Shown here one piece after another: positions 17,106 to 26,225 of a DNA stretch of 59,103 nt. Origin of the DNA: Bryobacterales bacterium (lineage in GTDB: Bacteria > Acidobacteriota > Terriglobia > Bryobacterales > Bryobacteraceae); assembly GCA_020847975.1 (NCBI GenBank), contig JADLBD010000149.1:1-59103 (forward strand). Direction: 5' to 3'. Made by a program: the position numbers and the translations under genes. A model generated the notes under the pieces. That model saw only the letters and a list, made by a program, of their open reading frames with translations, was not told the origin of the DNA and made no database searches. Each line of letters starts with the position of its first letter. The stretch's first letter is position 1.

Positions 17106-20100
17106 CTACGGCAACAGGCCGAAGGCGGTTAGTTGGGTTTGAGTGAGGACGTAGACCCTGCCGTTGGCGACGAGAGGAACGGTGAACTTCGACGTGGCGC
17201 TAAGCGTATCCCTTGCGCCGGCTTGCGTGTTGTTGTAGAGTTCCGCCGCCAGGCTGGATGTCGAATAGGCGCGTAGCGTGGCTGCGTTGGTGCTTGGCTC
17301 GGCGACGGCGGAGTCATTGCGCTGGATGGCCCACAGGATGCCGTTGGAAGCGCCGTTGCTGGATACTGCCATCACTGCTCCCGGATAGGGATAGATGACC
17401 GCGGAGGTAGACGTTGGCGCCGTACTGAGAAGCCCGTTGGTTAACTGGAAAGCTTGCAGGCGGTCGTTGATGGGTCCGAAATAGACAATTCCGTTAAAGT
17501 ACACGGGCGCCGAGTAGTTGCCCGGTTCCGGCGTGCCGTTCGGGAAGATGTTACTGAGGGACTGGACGACACCGCTATCGTTGTTGGAGAAGTGCCCCAT
17601 GTTGTCACGGTCGACCAGGTAAATGGTCCCGTTCTTGCCCGCGCTGACAACCAGGTGAGGATGCGAACCCGGCTGGTCTGGAAGGAGCAATGGGCCAGAC
17701 GAAGCCAGATCCCAGTTGTTGGAATTCATAATGGACTGGTCTTTGGAAGTAAAGTAATCAACCACGACGCCAGAGGGGCTAAGTTTGATGAAACTGTCGC
17801 CGTATTCGGTTCCGCCGGTGTTCGCGTTGAAGCTGCCGTTGGCCGTGTTGAAGAAGATATTGCCGGAGGAGTCGGCTGCTGGCCCCAAGCCACTCTGCCA
17901 GATACCGGATTGGGAGCCGTTGGGTGAATCGCACCACGCCATCGTTTGCTGAAGAGTTGTGGCACTGTAGCCAAGCACCCAGCCGTGATAAGGCGCCTGA
18001 TCACCGTGGCTGGCGAACGCGATGTAGATGACTCCGTTGCTGAGCAGCAAGGCTGGCCGCTGATTGTGCCGGAGGGAGTTGAACTGTAGAACGCCACCCG
18101 AGGAACCATCGCCCGTTCCCGGCACGCTGGCCTGGAGGATGACCGGACCGCCGAACTTTTCCGCGCCGGTGGAGAGATCCAAGGCATGCAGGCGGTGGCG
18201 ATAGTTCGTGGAGCCGCCGGAGACCTCCTTGGTCTTGGCGACGACGTATATCGTGTTCGAGGCAATGTCGATGACCGGAGTGCTGGTAATGCCGATTTCG
18301 GGAAAGATGTCGCCGGTTTCGCCGGTATCGGCTGCGGGGACGGTGGTGATACCTGCTGCCGGATTGATGAAGCTTACCTGCCAGAATGGGGTGGTGTTTC
18401 GGCCATCGGCATCAAAAGCATAGACGCTGTCATGCTCGGTGGCGACATAGACGACGTTTCGGAAGCCAATGCCGGAAATATTCACGTTTGCCACGTAGAG
18501 CGGCGAGGCATGCGAGATACCGTCGGTGGAGAAGGAGAACAGCTTACCGAACTGGGTGGAGTTGACATTGGCGGGGGTGAGAACGGTTTCGTTGGAATTC
18601 ACCCCGGTCCGGAAGTTGTCGTTGTGCATGGTGAAGGTGACAGGGTAGTTGGAGATGTACACGGTGGCGCTGGCCGTTTGCGAAGTGGAAGTATTGGCGG
18701 TGACCGTGTGAGTGCCGGCGGTGGCGGGTGGTGTATAGAGTCCTGTGGAGGTGATGGTACCCGAGGCCGTTGACCCCCCAACAATATTGTCGACAAGCCA
18801 GGTGACCGTTCCACTTCCATTGAGAACCGTGAATTGTTGCGTCAAGGTGGAGGTAAGCACGGTGACCTTAGGACTGACGGAAAAGCCGGTGCCGGTGCCG
18901 GTGAGCGCTATGGTCTGCGGGCTGGTAGGGGCATTATCGGTGATGGTCACTGCCGCGCTCCGGGTACCGGTGGTGGTCGGGGTGAACGTGATGTTGATGG
19001 TGCAATTGGCGAGAGGCGCAAGGCTTGCCGGGCAGTTATTGGTTTGCGAAAAATCGCCGGCGTTCGTACCTGTGACGGCAATGTTACTGATGGTGAGGGA
19101 CTGACTGCCGGAGTTGGTGAGCGTGACCGGCTGAGCGGCGCTTGAGGTACCAGTTGGCTGATTGCCAAACGAGATGGTGGTGCTGCTCAGGCTGACCGCC
19201 GGACCAGCGGGCGCCGAACCCACAGGCGTGTTCATGTCGGCCTGAATTTCCGCTTGCGAAAGGGCGCGGTTGTAGACGCGAACATCGTCGATGGTGCCGA
19301 TGAAATAATAGCCGCCCTGCCGCCTGCCGATATTGGCGTTGATGGATGCGGGGTTGTTTTGGGAGGCCGGAACGGTTCCAACGAGCGTGCCGTTGTCCAG
19401 TGCCCCATTGACGTAGATATCCAGCGTCTGGCTGGCGGCGTTGTAGACGCCGGCAACGTGGTACCACGTATTGAGGGAGAGAACGGTCTTACTATAGCGT
19501 TGGATGTTGCTGGTGCCGTTCGAAATAGCAACCCCGAACGTGCGGACCCCGGTATCCGGCGTTGTTTTCAGTTGCCATCCGTCGCTGCTGCCGGACTTGG
19601 CAATGATCTGGCCGTCGTCGGGCGGATTTCCGGTAGGGAAGACCCAGGCGCTCCAGGTGGCGCTGGAGGTTAACGGGAAGGCGCTCATCGTGCCGAGATC
19701 CACATAGCTGGTGGTGCCGTTGAATACCAGGGCATTGCCATTGCGTCCGGAGGTGGTCCATGTGGCGCCTTGGATAGTTCCGGTCAGACCGTTGCCGGAG
19801 GAATCCGCGGTGGTGGTTCCGGAACCTTCGGAGAATCCGTAGGCGCTGATCAAACCGGGATTGACGGCGGGAGTTGAGGCGGTGGCAGTGGCGGAGTAGC
19901 CGCTGAGGTTGCCTGCGGCATCGGTGGCGCGGACACGGTAGGTGTAGCTCGAACCGGCAGTCAGGCCGGTGTCGCTATAGGTGATGCTGCCGGTGGAAGC
20001 GATCTGAGTGAAGGTGGAGCAGCCAACGCCCTGACAGCGCTCCAGGAGATAGGCGGTCACGGCGGTGTTGTCAGTGGATGCCGTCCAGCTTAGATTGATT

Positions 20101-23060
20101 TGGGTACTGCCGGATGCGGTTGCCGTCAGGTTGGTGGGAGCGGTGGGCGGCTGGGTGTCCGTCGCCGGTGTGGAGGCGGTGGCGGTGTTGGAGTAGGCGC
20201 TGAGGTTGCCGGCCGAATCGCTCGCCTGCACACGGTAGCTGTAGCTTGTGCTGGCAGTGAGACCCGTGTCGTTGTAAACAGTGCTGGTGATGTAGGGAAC
20301 GATCACGCTGAAGACACAGGAGGAGGTGAGACAGCGTTCGATGGAATAGCCGTGAAGGCCTCCCGCGTCGGTGGATGCCGTCCAGGTGAGGTTGATTTGA
20401 GAGGAACTGGCGGCGGTGGCGGTGAGGTTGCTTGGCGCCGTGGGAGGTGTCGTATCGACGGCCTGAGTGACCGCTGTCACTACGGAAGAGTAGTTGCTCA
20501 GGTTGCCGGCGGCATCGGTGGCGCGGATGCGATAGCTGTAGCTGGTGCCTGCGGTGAGGCTGGTGGAATTGAAAGTTGTGGAGGTAGTGGTACCGATCTG
20601 CGTGAAATTCGAGCAGCCGGCGCCCTGGCAGATCTCCACCAGGTATCCGGTTACGCCGATGTTGTCAGTGGAGGCGGTCCAGTTGAGGTCGATTTCGCTC
20701 ACGCTGATGGGGGTGGCCGTGAGGTTGGTGGGTACCGTTGGCGGCTGTGTGTCGGAAGTGGCGCCAATGGGGGTGTTCATGTCGGTCTGGATTTCGGCCT
20801 GACTGAGGGCGCGGTTGTAGATGCGGACCTCATCGATGATGCCGTTGAAGTAGAACCCGCCGGTGCGCCGGCCGATGTTGGCGTTGACAGCAGAATTCAA
20901 CTGGGAGGCTGGCACTGTTCCGGACAGGACACCGTCGTTCAGCACTCCGTTGACGTAAATATCCAGGGTTCCGGCGGTGGCATTGTATACACCCGCGACG
21001 TGGTACCAGGTGTTGAGGGAGCGGGTGATGGCGCTGTAGCGTTGCACAGGGGAACCGCTGGAGTTGGACACGGCTACGCCGAAGGTGTGTGTCCCCGTGT
21101 CGGGGGACGTCTTAAATTGCCAGCCGGAGGAGCCATCGGATTTGGCAACGATTTGTCCGTCATCCGGTGGATTGGCAGCGGCGTTGATCCAGGCACTCCA
21201 GGTCATGCTGCCGGTAATTTGCAGGGCGGTGGGATTGCCGAGGTCGACATAGCTGCTGGTTCCATTGAAGGAAAGGGCACTGCCATACTTACCCGCCGTG
21301 GTCCAGGTGGCTCCGGAGATTGTGCCGGTGATGCCGTTGCCGGAGGAGTCGGTGACAGTAGAGCCGCTGCCCTCATTGAAGGAATAGGCGGCTACCAGGC
21401 CGGAGATGGTGGCCAGAGTAGTGGCACTGGCTGTATTGGAGTAGGAACTGAGATTCCCCGCTGCATCGGCGGCCCGCACCTGGTAGGTATAACTGGTATT
21501 CGCAGCCAGGCCGGAGTCGCTGAAAGTGGTTGTGGTGGGCGTGGCGATCTGGGTGAAGGTGGTGCAGCCTACGCCTTGACAGCGCTCGACGCGATAGCCG
21601 GTGACGCCGGTGTTGTCCGTGGAAGCCGTCCAACTGAGGTTGATTTGACCGGCTCCGGTGGCGGTGGCGGTGAGGTTGGTAGGCGCCGTGGGAGGTTGGG
21701 TGTCGGGGGCGGTAGTGGTGGCGGTAGCGACATTCGAGTATGGACTGAGATTCCCGGCGGCGTCCGTCGCGCGCACTTGGTAACTGTAGCTGGTGCCTGC
21801 TGTCAGGCCGGAATCACTGAAGGTAGTCGTAGTGGGGGTAGCGATCTGGATGAAAGCGGTACAGCCGGTGCCCTGACAACGCTCGACGCGATAGCCGGTG
21901 ACACCGGTGTTGTCCGTGGAAGCCGTCCAACTGAGGTTAATCTGGGTTCCGCTGGCGGCGGTAGCGGTGAGGTTGCTAGGTGCGGTGGGAGGTTGGGTGT
22001 CGGGCGCTGGCGTTGTTGTGGTGGCGACGTTCGAGTAGGAGCTGAGGTTGGAGGCGGCATCGGTCGCCCGCACGCGGTAGCTGTAGCTGGCGCCGGCGGT
22101 CAGACCGGAATCACTGAAAGTGGTGGTGGTGGGAGTGGCGATCTGAGTGAAGGTGGTGCAGCCGGCGCCTTGGCAACGCTCGACCAGATAGCCGGTAACT
22201 GCGACATTGTCTGTAGAGGCTGTCCAACTCAAGTTGATCTGACTTCCGCTGATGGCGGTGGCGGTGAGGTTGCTAGGGGCGGTGGGAGGTTGAGTGTCAG
22301 GCCCGGATGCTCCCAGGGGAGTGTTCATGTCGGTCTGGATTTCGGCCTGACTGAGGGCGCGGTTGTAGATGCGTACCTCATCGATGATGCCATTGAAGTA
22401 GAATCCACCAGACCGCCGGCCGATATTGGCGTTGACGCTGGAGTTGTATTGTGAGGCGGGAACTGTCCCTGATAAGACGCCGTCATCCAGAACACCATTG
22501 ACATAAATATCGAGTGTGCGTGCAGTGGCGTTGTAGACGCCGGCGACGTGGTACCAGGTGTTGAGTGCGCGAACGGTGTTGCTGTAGCGCTGTGCGTGGG
22601 AATTGCTGCTGGCCGATATCGCAATGCCGAAAGTATTGGGGCCGGTGTCCGGGGAGGTCTTTAATTGCCAGCCGGCGGCGCTGTTGGACTTGGCGATAAT
22701 CTGCCCATCGTCGGGAGGATTCGCCGTGGCCATGATCCAGGCGCTCAGGGTCATGCTGCCGGTGAGCCGGAGCGAGGTAGGATTCGCCAAGTCGATGTAG
22801 TTGCTGGATCCGTTGAACCGCAAAGCGCCACCATACTTGCCGGCGGTCCATGTCGCGCCGGAGATCGTGCCGGTGTTGTTGTTGCCCGAGAGATCGGTGA
22901 CTGTCGTGCCGGTTCCTTCATTGAAGGAGTAGGCGGCAACCAACCCGGTGGTTTGGGCTGGCAGCGGTTGGGGGGTGAACGTCGCAATACTGATAAAGCC
23001 AAATGCCATCAGTAAGGGGATGATCCTGTCAGCCAGGCGAGACGTCAAGTCACGTGACAT
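17106..23060 (-). CDS. Giant secreted LamG/FN3/Hydin/beta-propeller protein
   Basis: A 1984-residue protein, the largest in the window. ATG 23060 is chosen for its GAGGAA ribosome site; an in-frame start at 23081 would add seven residues. After a signal peptide ending near PLPAQ the order is: LamG 1, three FN3, LamG 2, three FN3, LamG 3, a choice-of-anchor/Hydin-type module (ISFGNQPTGTSS), a Big-like Ig module, and a roughly 480-residue PQQ-like beta-propeller (VVYVATEHDSVYAFDADG). The FN3 units begin with a near-identical DTQPPTAPSNLTAT stretch, showing recent internal duplication. No sorting signal closes the protein. It is probably an adhesin or matrix protein; the propeller lacks obvious quinone ligands that I could verify. 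It leads a minus-strand operon with the FG-GAP, FemAB and GH140-like genes. Confidence 0.88.
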   Translation of the reverse strand: MSRDLTSRLADRIIPLLMAFGFISIATFTPQPLPAQTTGLVAAYSFNEGTGTTVTDLSGNNNTGTISGATWTAGKYGGALRFNGSSNYIDLANPTSLRLTGSMTLSAWIMATANPPDDGQIIAKSNSAAGWQLKTSPDTGPNTFGIAISASSNSHAQRYSNTVRALNTWYHVAGVYNATARTLDIYVNGVLDDGVLSGTVPASQYNSSVNANIGRRSGGFYFNGIIDEVRIYNRALSQAEIQTDMNTPLGASGPDTQPPTAPSNLTATAISGSQINLSWTASTDNVAVTGYLVERCQGAGCTTFTQIATPTTTTFSDSGLTAGASYSYRVRATDAASNLSSYSNVATTTTPAPDTQPPTAPSNLTATAASGTQINLSWTASTDNTGVTGYRVERCQGTGCTAFIQIATPTTTTFSDSGLTAGTSYSYQVRATDAAGNLSPYSNVATATTTAPDTQPPTAPTNLTATATGAGQINLSWTASTDNTGVTGYRVERCQGVGCTTFTQIATPTTTTFSDSGLAANTSYTYQVRAADAAGNLSSYSNTASATTLATISGLVAAYSFNEGSGSTVTDSSGNGITGTISGATWTTAGKYGSALSFNGTSSYVDLGNPTALQITGSMTWSAWINAAANPPDDGQIVAKSDGSSGWQFKTSPDTGTHTFGVAVSNSSGSPVQRYSAITRSLNTWYHVAGVYNATAGTLDIYVNGVLNDGVLSGTVPASQLNSAVNANIGRRTGGFYFNGIIDEVRIYNRALSQAEIQTDMNTPIGATSDTQPPTVPTNLTATPISVSEIDLNWTASTDNIGVTGYLVEICQGAGCSNFTQIGTTTSTTFNSTSLTAGTSYSYRIRATDAAGNLSNYSSVVTAVTQAVDTTPPTAPSNLTATAASSSQINLTWTASTDAGGLHGYSIERCLTSSCVFSVIVPYITSTVYNDTGLTASTSYSYRVQASDSAGNLSAYSNTATASTPATDTQPPTAPTNLTATASGSTQINLSWTASTDNTAVTAYLLERCQGVGCSTFTQIASTGSITYSDTGLTAGSSYTYRVRATDAAGNLSGYSATATASTPAVNPGLISAYGFSEGSGTTTADSSGNGLTGTIQGATWTTSGRNGNALVFNGTTSYVDLGTMSAFPLTSSATWSAWVFPTGNPPDDGQIIAKSGSSDGWQLKTTPDTGVRTFGVAISNGTSNIQRYSKTVLSLNTWYHVAGVYNAASQTLDIYVNGALDNGTLVGTVPASQNNPASINANIGRRQGGYYFIGTIDDVRVYNRALSQAEIQADMNTPVGSAPAGPAVSLSSTTISFGNQPTGTSSAAQPVTLTNSGSQSLTISNIAVTGTNAGDFSQTNNCPASLAPLANCTINITFTPTTTGTRSAAVTITDNAPTSPQTIALTGTGTGFSVSPKVTVLTSTLTQQFTVLNGSGTVTWLVDNIVGGSTASGTITSTGLYTPPATAGTHTVTANTSTSQTASATVYISNYPVTFTMHNDNFRTGVNSNETVLTPANVNSTQFGKLFSFSTDGISHASPLYVANVNISGIGFRNVVYVATEHDSVYAFDADGRNTTPFWQVSFINPAAGITTVPAADTGETGDIFPEIGITSTPVIDIASNTIYVVAKTKEVSGGSTNYRHRLHALDLSTGAEKFGGPVILQASVPGTGDGSSGGVLQFNSLRHNQRPALLLSNGVIYIAFASHGDQAPYHGWVLGYSATTLQQTMAWCDSPNGSQSGIWQSGLGPAADSSGNIFFNTANGSFNANTGGTEYGDSFIKLSPSGVVVDYFTSKDQSIMNSNNWDLASSGPLLLPDQPGSHPHLVVSAGKNGTIYLVDRDNMGHFSNNDSGVVQSLSNIFPNGTPEPGNYSAPVYFNGIVYFGPINDRLQAFQLTNGLLSTAPTSTSAVIYPYPGAVMAVSSNGASNGILWAIQRNDSAVAEPSTNAATLRAYSTSSLAAELYNNTQAGARDTLSATSKFTVPLVANGRVYVLTQTQLTAFGLLP
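19866..20755 (-). repeat. Tandem array of three FN3-coding units (second array)
   Basis: Three units of about 297 bases, each coding one fibronectin type III domain of the giant LamG protein, between LamG copies 2 and 3. The most conserved part is the DT-PPT-P-NLTAT opening and the LSWTAST strand. The units are close enough at DNA level to risk slippage or misassembly. Confidence 0.8.
21413..22306 (-). repeat. Tandem array of three FN3-coding units (first array)
   Basis: Three units of about 297 bases between LamG copies 1 and 2. They share the VERCQG-GCT-F-QIATPTTTTFSDSGL core almost unchanged, closer to one another than to most units of the second array. This supports local tandem duplication after the LamG-FN3 block itself was duplicated. 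Confidence 0.8.
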
Positions 23061-23232
23061 TGCTTCCTCTACATTCCTCATGGATACGGTTACCGATGTT
23101 GTTGGAGATGGGGATCACGCCAGTCCCTTAATTCGAGAATCTCCACCTGCTTGGCAAGAGTCACTGCCCCGTGTAAACGGGAGTGAGTGCTTACCACGGA
23201 CTGTGGCGCGTTGTGCAAGTTAGGTAAACGGA

Positions 23233-24717
23233 TCAAACCGAAACCGGGGCGTTCTCTTCCGTAGGAGAACGTTTCATCAGTTTTGCAAAAAGGTCGAGGT
23301 AGAGATCCTTCTCCCCCATGACATACAAAAGCATCCCCAGATAGACGCTGAGGAGGAGGGAGCCTCCCAGCAGCAACCGAAGAAGTGGGGACAACAAATG
23401 ACCGTACGAGAATTGCACCACGAACGCAAGCCCCGCCGCTACGAGGCCGGAAATCAAGGGCCGGCTTACGGTAGCGAGAATGTCGCGGAAGGAAATAACA
23501 GTGCCGTGGACGCACCAGGCAATATGGGGAAGGGCCCACAAGGTCATCACGGTGGAGTAGGCGAAAGCCACACCCTTGGGACCATGCGACAACCCAATGA
23601 GATAGCCCGCAATCACTAAAGGGGCTAGCACGAGAGCAACTTTGAGGCTCCGGCCGACCATCCCTAGGGCAAAGAGGAGCCAGGCGAGGGGATTGATCAT
23701 GGCAAAAATTAGGATCGTTGGTGCCAGCAATCGGAAAATGGGAATCGCCTCGTGCCACTTTGGTCCGAGGATGACGGGGATCAAATCACCGGCAAAGAGA
23801 GCACAGGCAATCGTGACGGGAATGGTCATACCCAGAACAAGAGAATAACCCTTTAAGAAGTATTTCCTGAAGCGGCTGGGATCGTCCTGAACCCGCGATA
23901 GCGCCGAAAAAGCTACTCCACCCGCTGCGCTGTTTAAATTATCTGTGGGGATGCTGATGAGTTGATAAGCCCTTCCATAGATACCGAGTGCGCTTGCACC
24001 CCAAAAGCGGCCGAGAAGAATCTTTTCCAAGTTATACGCCACATAGACAACAAGAACATTCAATGTAAGGGTACCGCCGAAACGCATCATGGAACGGAGT
24101 TCAGTGCGTTTAGCGGGCGGCCCGGGAACCCATGCCGTAGCCATCCAGACGCCGATGGTGGAGACCAAAGGGGAAGCGACGGTCATGCCAACGATCGCCC
24201 AGTATTTGTAGCCGGCGAACGCCATGCCGATTCCAATGGCGATGCTGACTACGAGAGCGATGATCTCGATCACCGCGGCTGCGGTGAAGCGCATCTGGCG
24301 TTGGAGGAGCGCGGAATGCTGAACTCCGGCGGCGTTGAAGAGGAAACTGACCGCCAGCACAGAGGTTACCCAGACGAGGCGAGGTTCGTGGTAGAAAGCA
24401 GCGATCGCCGGCGCCAGCAGCAAGGACAGAAGCCCCAGGACACCGCCGACCAGCATGTTCACCCAGAAGAGCGTGGAGAGTTGTTCCCCAGAGATAGTCT
24501 TACGCTGAATGGTGGCGGTGGAAAGCCCGAAATCCTTGAAGAGGTTCAACACTCCAATGACGGCCGTGACCATGCCGACAAGCCCGAAATCCTTTGGATC
24601 GAGGAGTCTGCCTAGCACCATGAGCGAGCCAATGCGCAGACCGAAGTTCGCTGCCTGGGAGCAGATCTTGGCGAAGCCGCCGCGAATTGTCTTTTGCGTC
24701 AGATCTTGCATTGCCAA
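23233..24717 (-). CDS. wzx: Wzx-type polysaccharide flippase (MOP superfamily)
   Basis: A 494-residue protein with twelve or more hydrophobic helices. The opening (GGFAKICSQAANFGLRIGSLMVLGRLL followed by DPKDFGLVGM, residues about 14-50) is typical of the MOP exporter family that flips undecaprenyl-linked repeat units across the inner membrane. It is the last gene of the long minus-strand polysaccharide cluster; its start abuts the stop of the PIG-L deacetylase gene. It is the only flippase seen in the window. Confidence 0.88.
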   Translation of the reverse strand: MAMQDLTQKTIRGGFAKICSQAANFGLRIGSLMVLGRLLDPKDFGLVGMVTAVIGVLNLFKDFGLSTATIQRKTISGEQLSTLFWVNMLVGGVLGLLSLLLAPAIAAFYHEPRLVWVTSVLAVSFLFNAAGVQHSALLQRQMRFTAAAVIEIIALVVSIAIGIGMAFAGYKYWAIVGMTVASPLVSTIGVWMATAWVPGPPAKRTELRSMMRFGGTLTLNVLVVYVAYNLEKILLGRFWGASALGIYGRAYQLISIPTDNLNSAAGGVAFSALSRVQDDPSRFRKYFLKGYSLVLGMTIPVTIACALFAGDLIPVILGPKWHEAIPIFRLLAPTILIFAMINPLAWLLFALGMVGRSLKVALVLAPLVIAGYLIGLSHGPKGVAFAYSTVMTLWALPHIAWCVHGTVISFRDILATVSRPLISGLVAAGLAFVVQFSYGHLLSPLLRLLLGGSLLLSVYLGMLLYVMGEKDLYLDLFAKLMKRSPTEENAPVSV

Positions 24718-25368
24718 TCAGAGCACGATCTTGCGGCAGTAAAACGCTTCGGCATAGCCACTGGGAGCGTTGCATTCCATTCCTCTGAGCCGCATGAGAG
24801 AGAGGAAAGTGTCCTGCTCGAACCAGCGCTTGGCGTGCTGGGATTGGAAGGCCTCGATGAGGTATTGAACCTTCCTTTCGCACTGCTCTTTCTCCAGGGG
24901 AACAAACAGTGCGGGCTGTCCCATGTCGCCGTCATATTTCGGGATCTCGTATTCGAGAATCAGGTGATCGCGAAACGTATTCCAGGTCAACTCCGACAAT
25001 AAGCGGTGATCCTGATGGGCATCTTTCCGGTTATGGGTGAAGATGACATCAGGAGCAACCGACTTCTTCAATTCCTCAAAAATGGTCTTTACCTCGGCTC
25101 CCACAAACGGCAGGAAGCCGTCGCGAAAGTCCTTCAGCAGCGGCCCGCGGAGTTTGGCTCCCGCAAACAGCTCAGCCGCGCGTTGCGCCTCTGCTTCCCG
25201 GATTCCGGTAGCGCTGAATACTACCCAGTGAATCGAACAGTTCGGGTAATGCTCGGCCAGCCGGAGGATGGTACCACCACACCCGATTTCGATATCGTCG
25301 GAATGGGCGCCCAAGCACAGGATCTGCAGCGGTGCAGTGGCGTCTCCACTAAGGCTCAGATGGATCAT
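24718..25368 (-). CDS. PIG-L/LmbE family N-deacetylase
   Basis: A 216-residue protein with the zinc-binding motif of the family, AHSDDIE (H22, D24, D25), and a second metal motif in a HNRKDAHQDH stretch. PIG-L enzymes remove the acetyl group from N-acetylated sugars. The start overlaps the stop of the cytidylyltransferase gene (ATGA) and the stop abuts the flippase gene, so it belongs to the CDP-sugar module and may deacetylate that sugar or a linked residue. Confidence 0.85.
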   Translation of the reverse strand: MIHLSLSGDATAPLQILCLGAHSDDIEIGCGGTILRLAEHYPNCSIHWVVFSATGIREAEAQRAAELFAGAKLRGPLLKDFRDGFLPFVGAEVKTIFEELKKSVAPDVIFTHNRKDAHQDHRLLSELTWNTFRDHLILEYEIPKYDGDMGQPALFVPLEKEQCERKVQYLIEAFQSQHAKRWFEQDTFLSLMRLRGMECNAPSGYAEAFYCRKIVL

Positions 25369-26186
25369 GCGCCGACCGGGACGGCAAGCGAGCCGTTAGA
25401 AACCGAAACTGGCGCTTTCTGCCAAACCTTCCACGGCGCCTTGCCCTGGTTTAACTCCTCGAGAGACTGCTTGTCCTTGAAGGTGTCCATGCACTGCCAG
25501 AAGCCGGTGCATTTATAAGCCAGTAAAGCCCGCTGATCAATGAGCCGTTGAAAGGGCTCGCGCACCAGTTCCTCGCCGGGGTGGATGTAGCGGAAGATTT
25601 CATTGCGCATGACGAAGAAGCCGCCGTTGATCCAGATATCGGATTGCGTGAGCGCGGAGACGCCTGCAACGGCGCCCTCAGGAGTCACCTGGACGAGGTC
25701 GAAGCTCGCTGTGGGCTGCACCAGGAGAAGAGAAGCAACGGCATTGGTTCGGCGGAAGGCATCGATCATCGCTGGAAGTTCGAGGTCGCTCAAACCGTCT
25801 CCATAGTTGGCCAGGAACATCTCCTCGCCATCCAGATGGGGCTCGACGGCTCTGAGCCGTTCGCCGATGGTGGCATTGAGGCCTGTCTCGACGAACGTAA
25901 TGGTCCAGTCGTCGATGTCGCGGTTGAGGAACTGGATTTTCTTGCCGCCCTGCGACCAGACGAAGTCGTTGGAGACGGATTCGTCGTAATGCAGGAAGTA
26001 GTCTTTGATGACGCTACCCTTGTAGCCAAGACAGAGAATAAACTCCTTATGTCCGAAATGGGCATAATACTTCATGAGGTGCCAAAGAATGGGCCGTGAG
26101 CCGATCTGCACCATGGGCTTCGGCACATCGTCGGCATAGCCCCTCAGTCGCATGCCGGCTCCGCCGCAAAAGAGAACGACTTTCAT
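25365..26186 (-). CDS. rfbF: Glucose-1-phosphate cytidylyltransferase-like nucleotidyltransferase
   Basis: A 273-residue protein with the nucleotidyltransferase signature at the start (LFCGGAGMRLR, PKPMVQIG), then GYKGSVIKDYF and YGDGLSDL. It most resembles RfbF-type glucose-1-phosphate cytidylyltransferases, which make CDP-glucose from CTP. ATG 26186 has a strong GGAGGAGGAA ribosome site; an earlier in-frame start at 26219 is not needed. The usual partner, CDP-glucose 4,6-dehydratase, is not in the window. Confidence 0.82.
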   Translation of the reverse strand: MKVVLFCGGAGMRLRGYADDVPKPMVQIGSRPILWHLMKYYAHFGHKEFILCLGYKGSVIKDYFLHYDESVSNDFVWSQGGKKIQFLNRDIDDWTITFVETGLNATIGERLRAVEPHLDGEEMFLANYGDGLSDLELPAMIDAFRRTNAVASLLLVQPTASFDLVQVTPEGAVAGVSALTQSDIWINGGFFVMRNEIFRYIHPGEELVREPFQRLIDQRALLAYKCTGFWQCMDTFKDKQSLEELNQGKAPWKVWQKAPVSVSNGSLAVPVGA

Positions 26187-26225
26187 TGGTTCCTCCTCCC
26201 CGTGCCCTGTTCCAGCCAACAGGCT

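Noticed and set aside
19866..22306. Regular repeats considered as a possible CRISPR array
   Set aside because: The units are about 297 bases and code for FN3 domains in frame; there are no short repeats with unique spacers.
20100..22454. 784-codon plus-strand ORF, Gly-rich
   Set aside because: It is antisense to the FN3/LamG repeats of the giant protein; its repetitive glycine-rich sequence only mirrors the repeated GC-rich codons.
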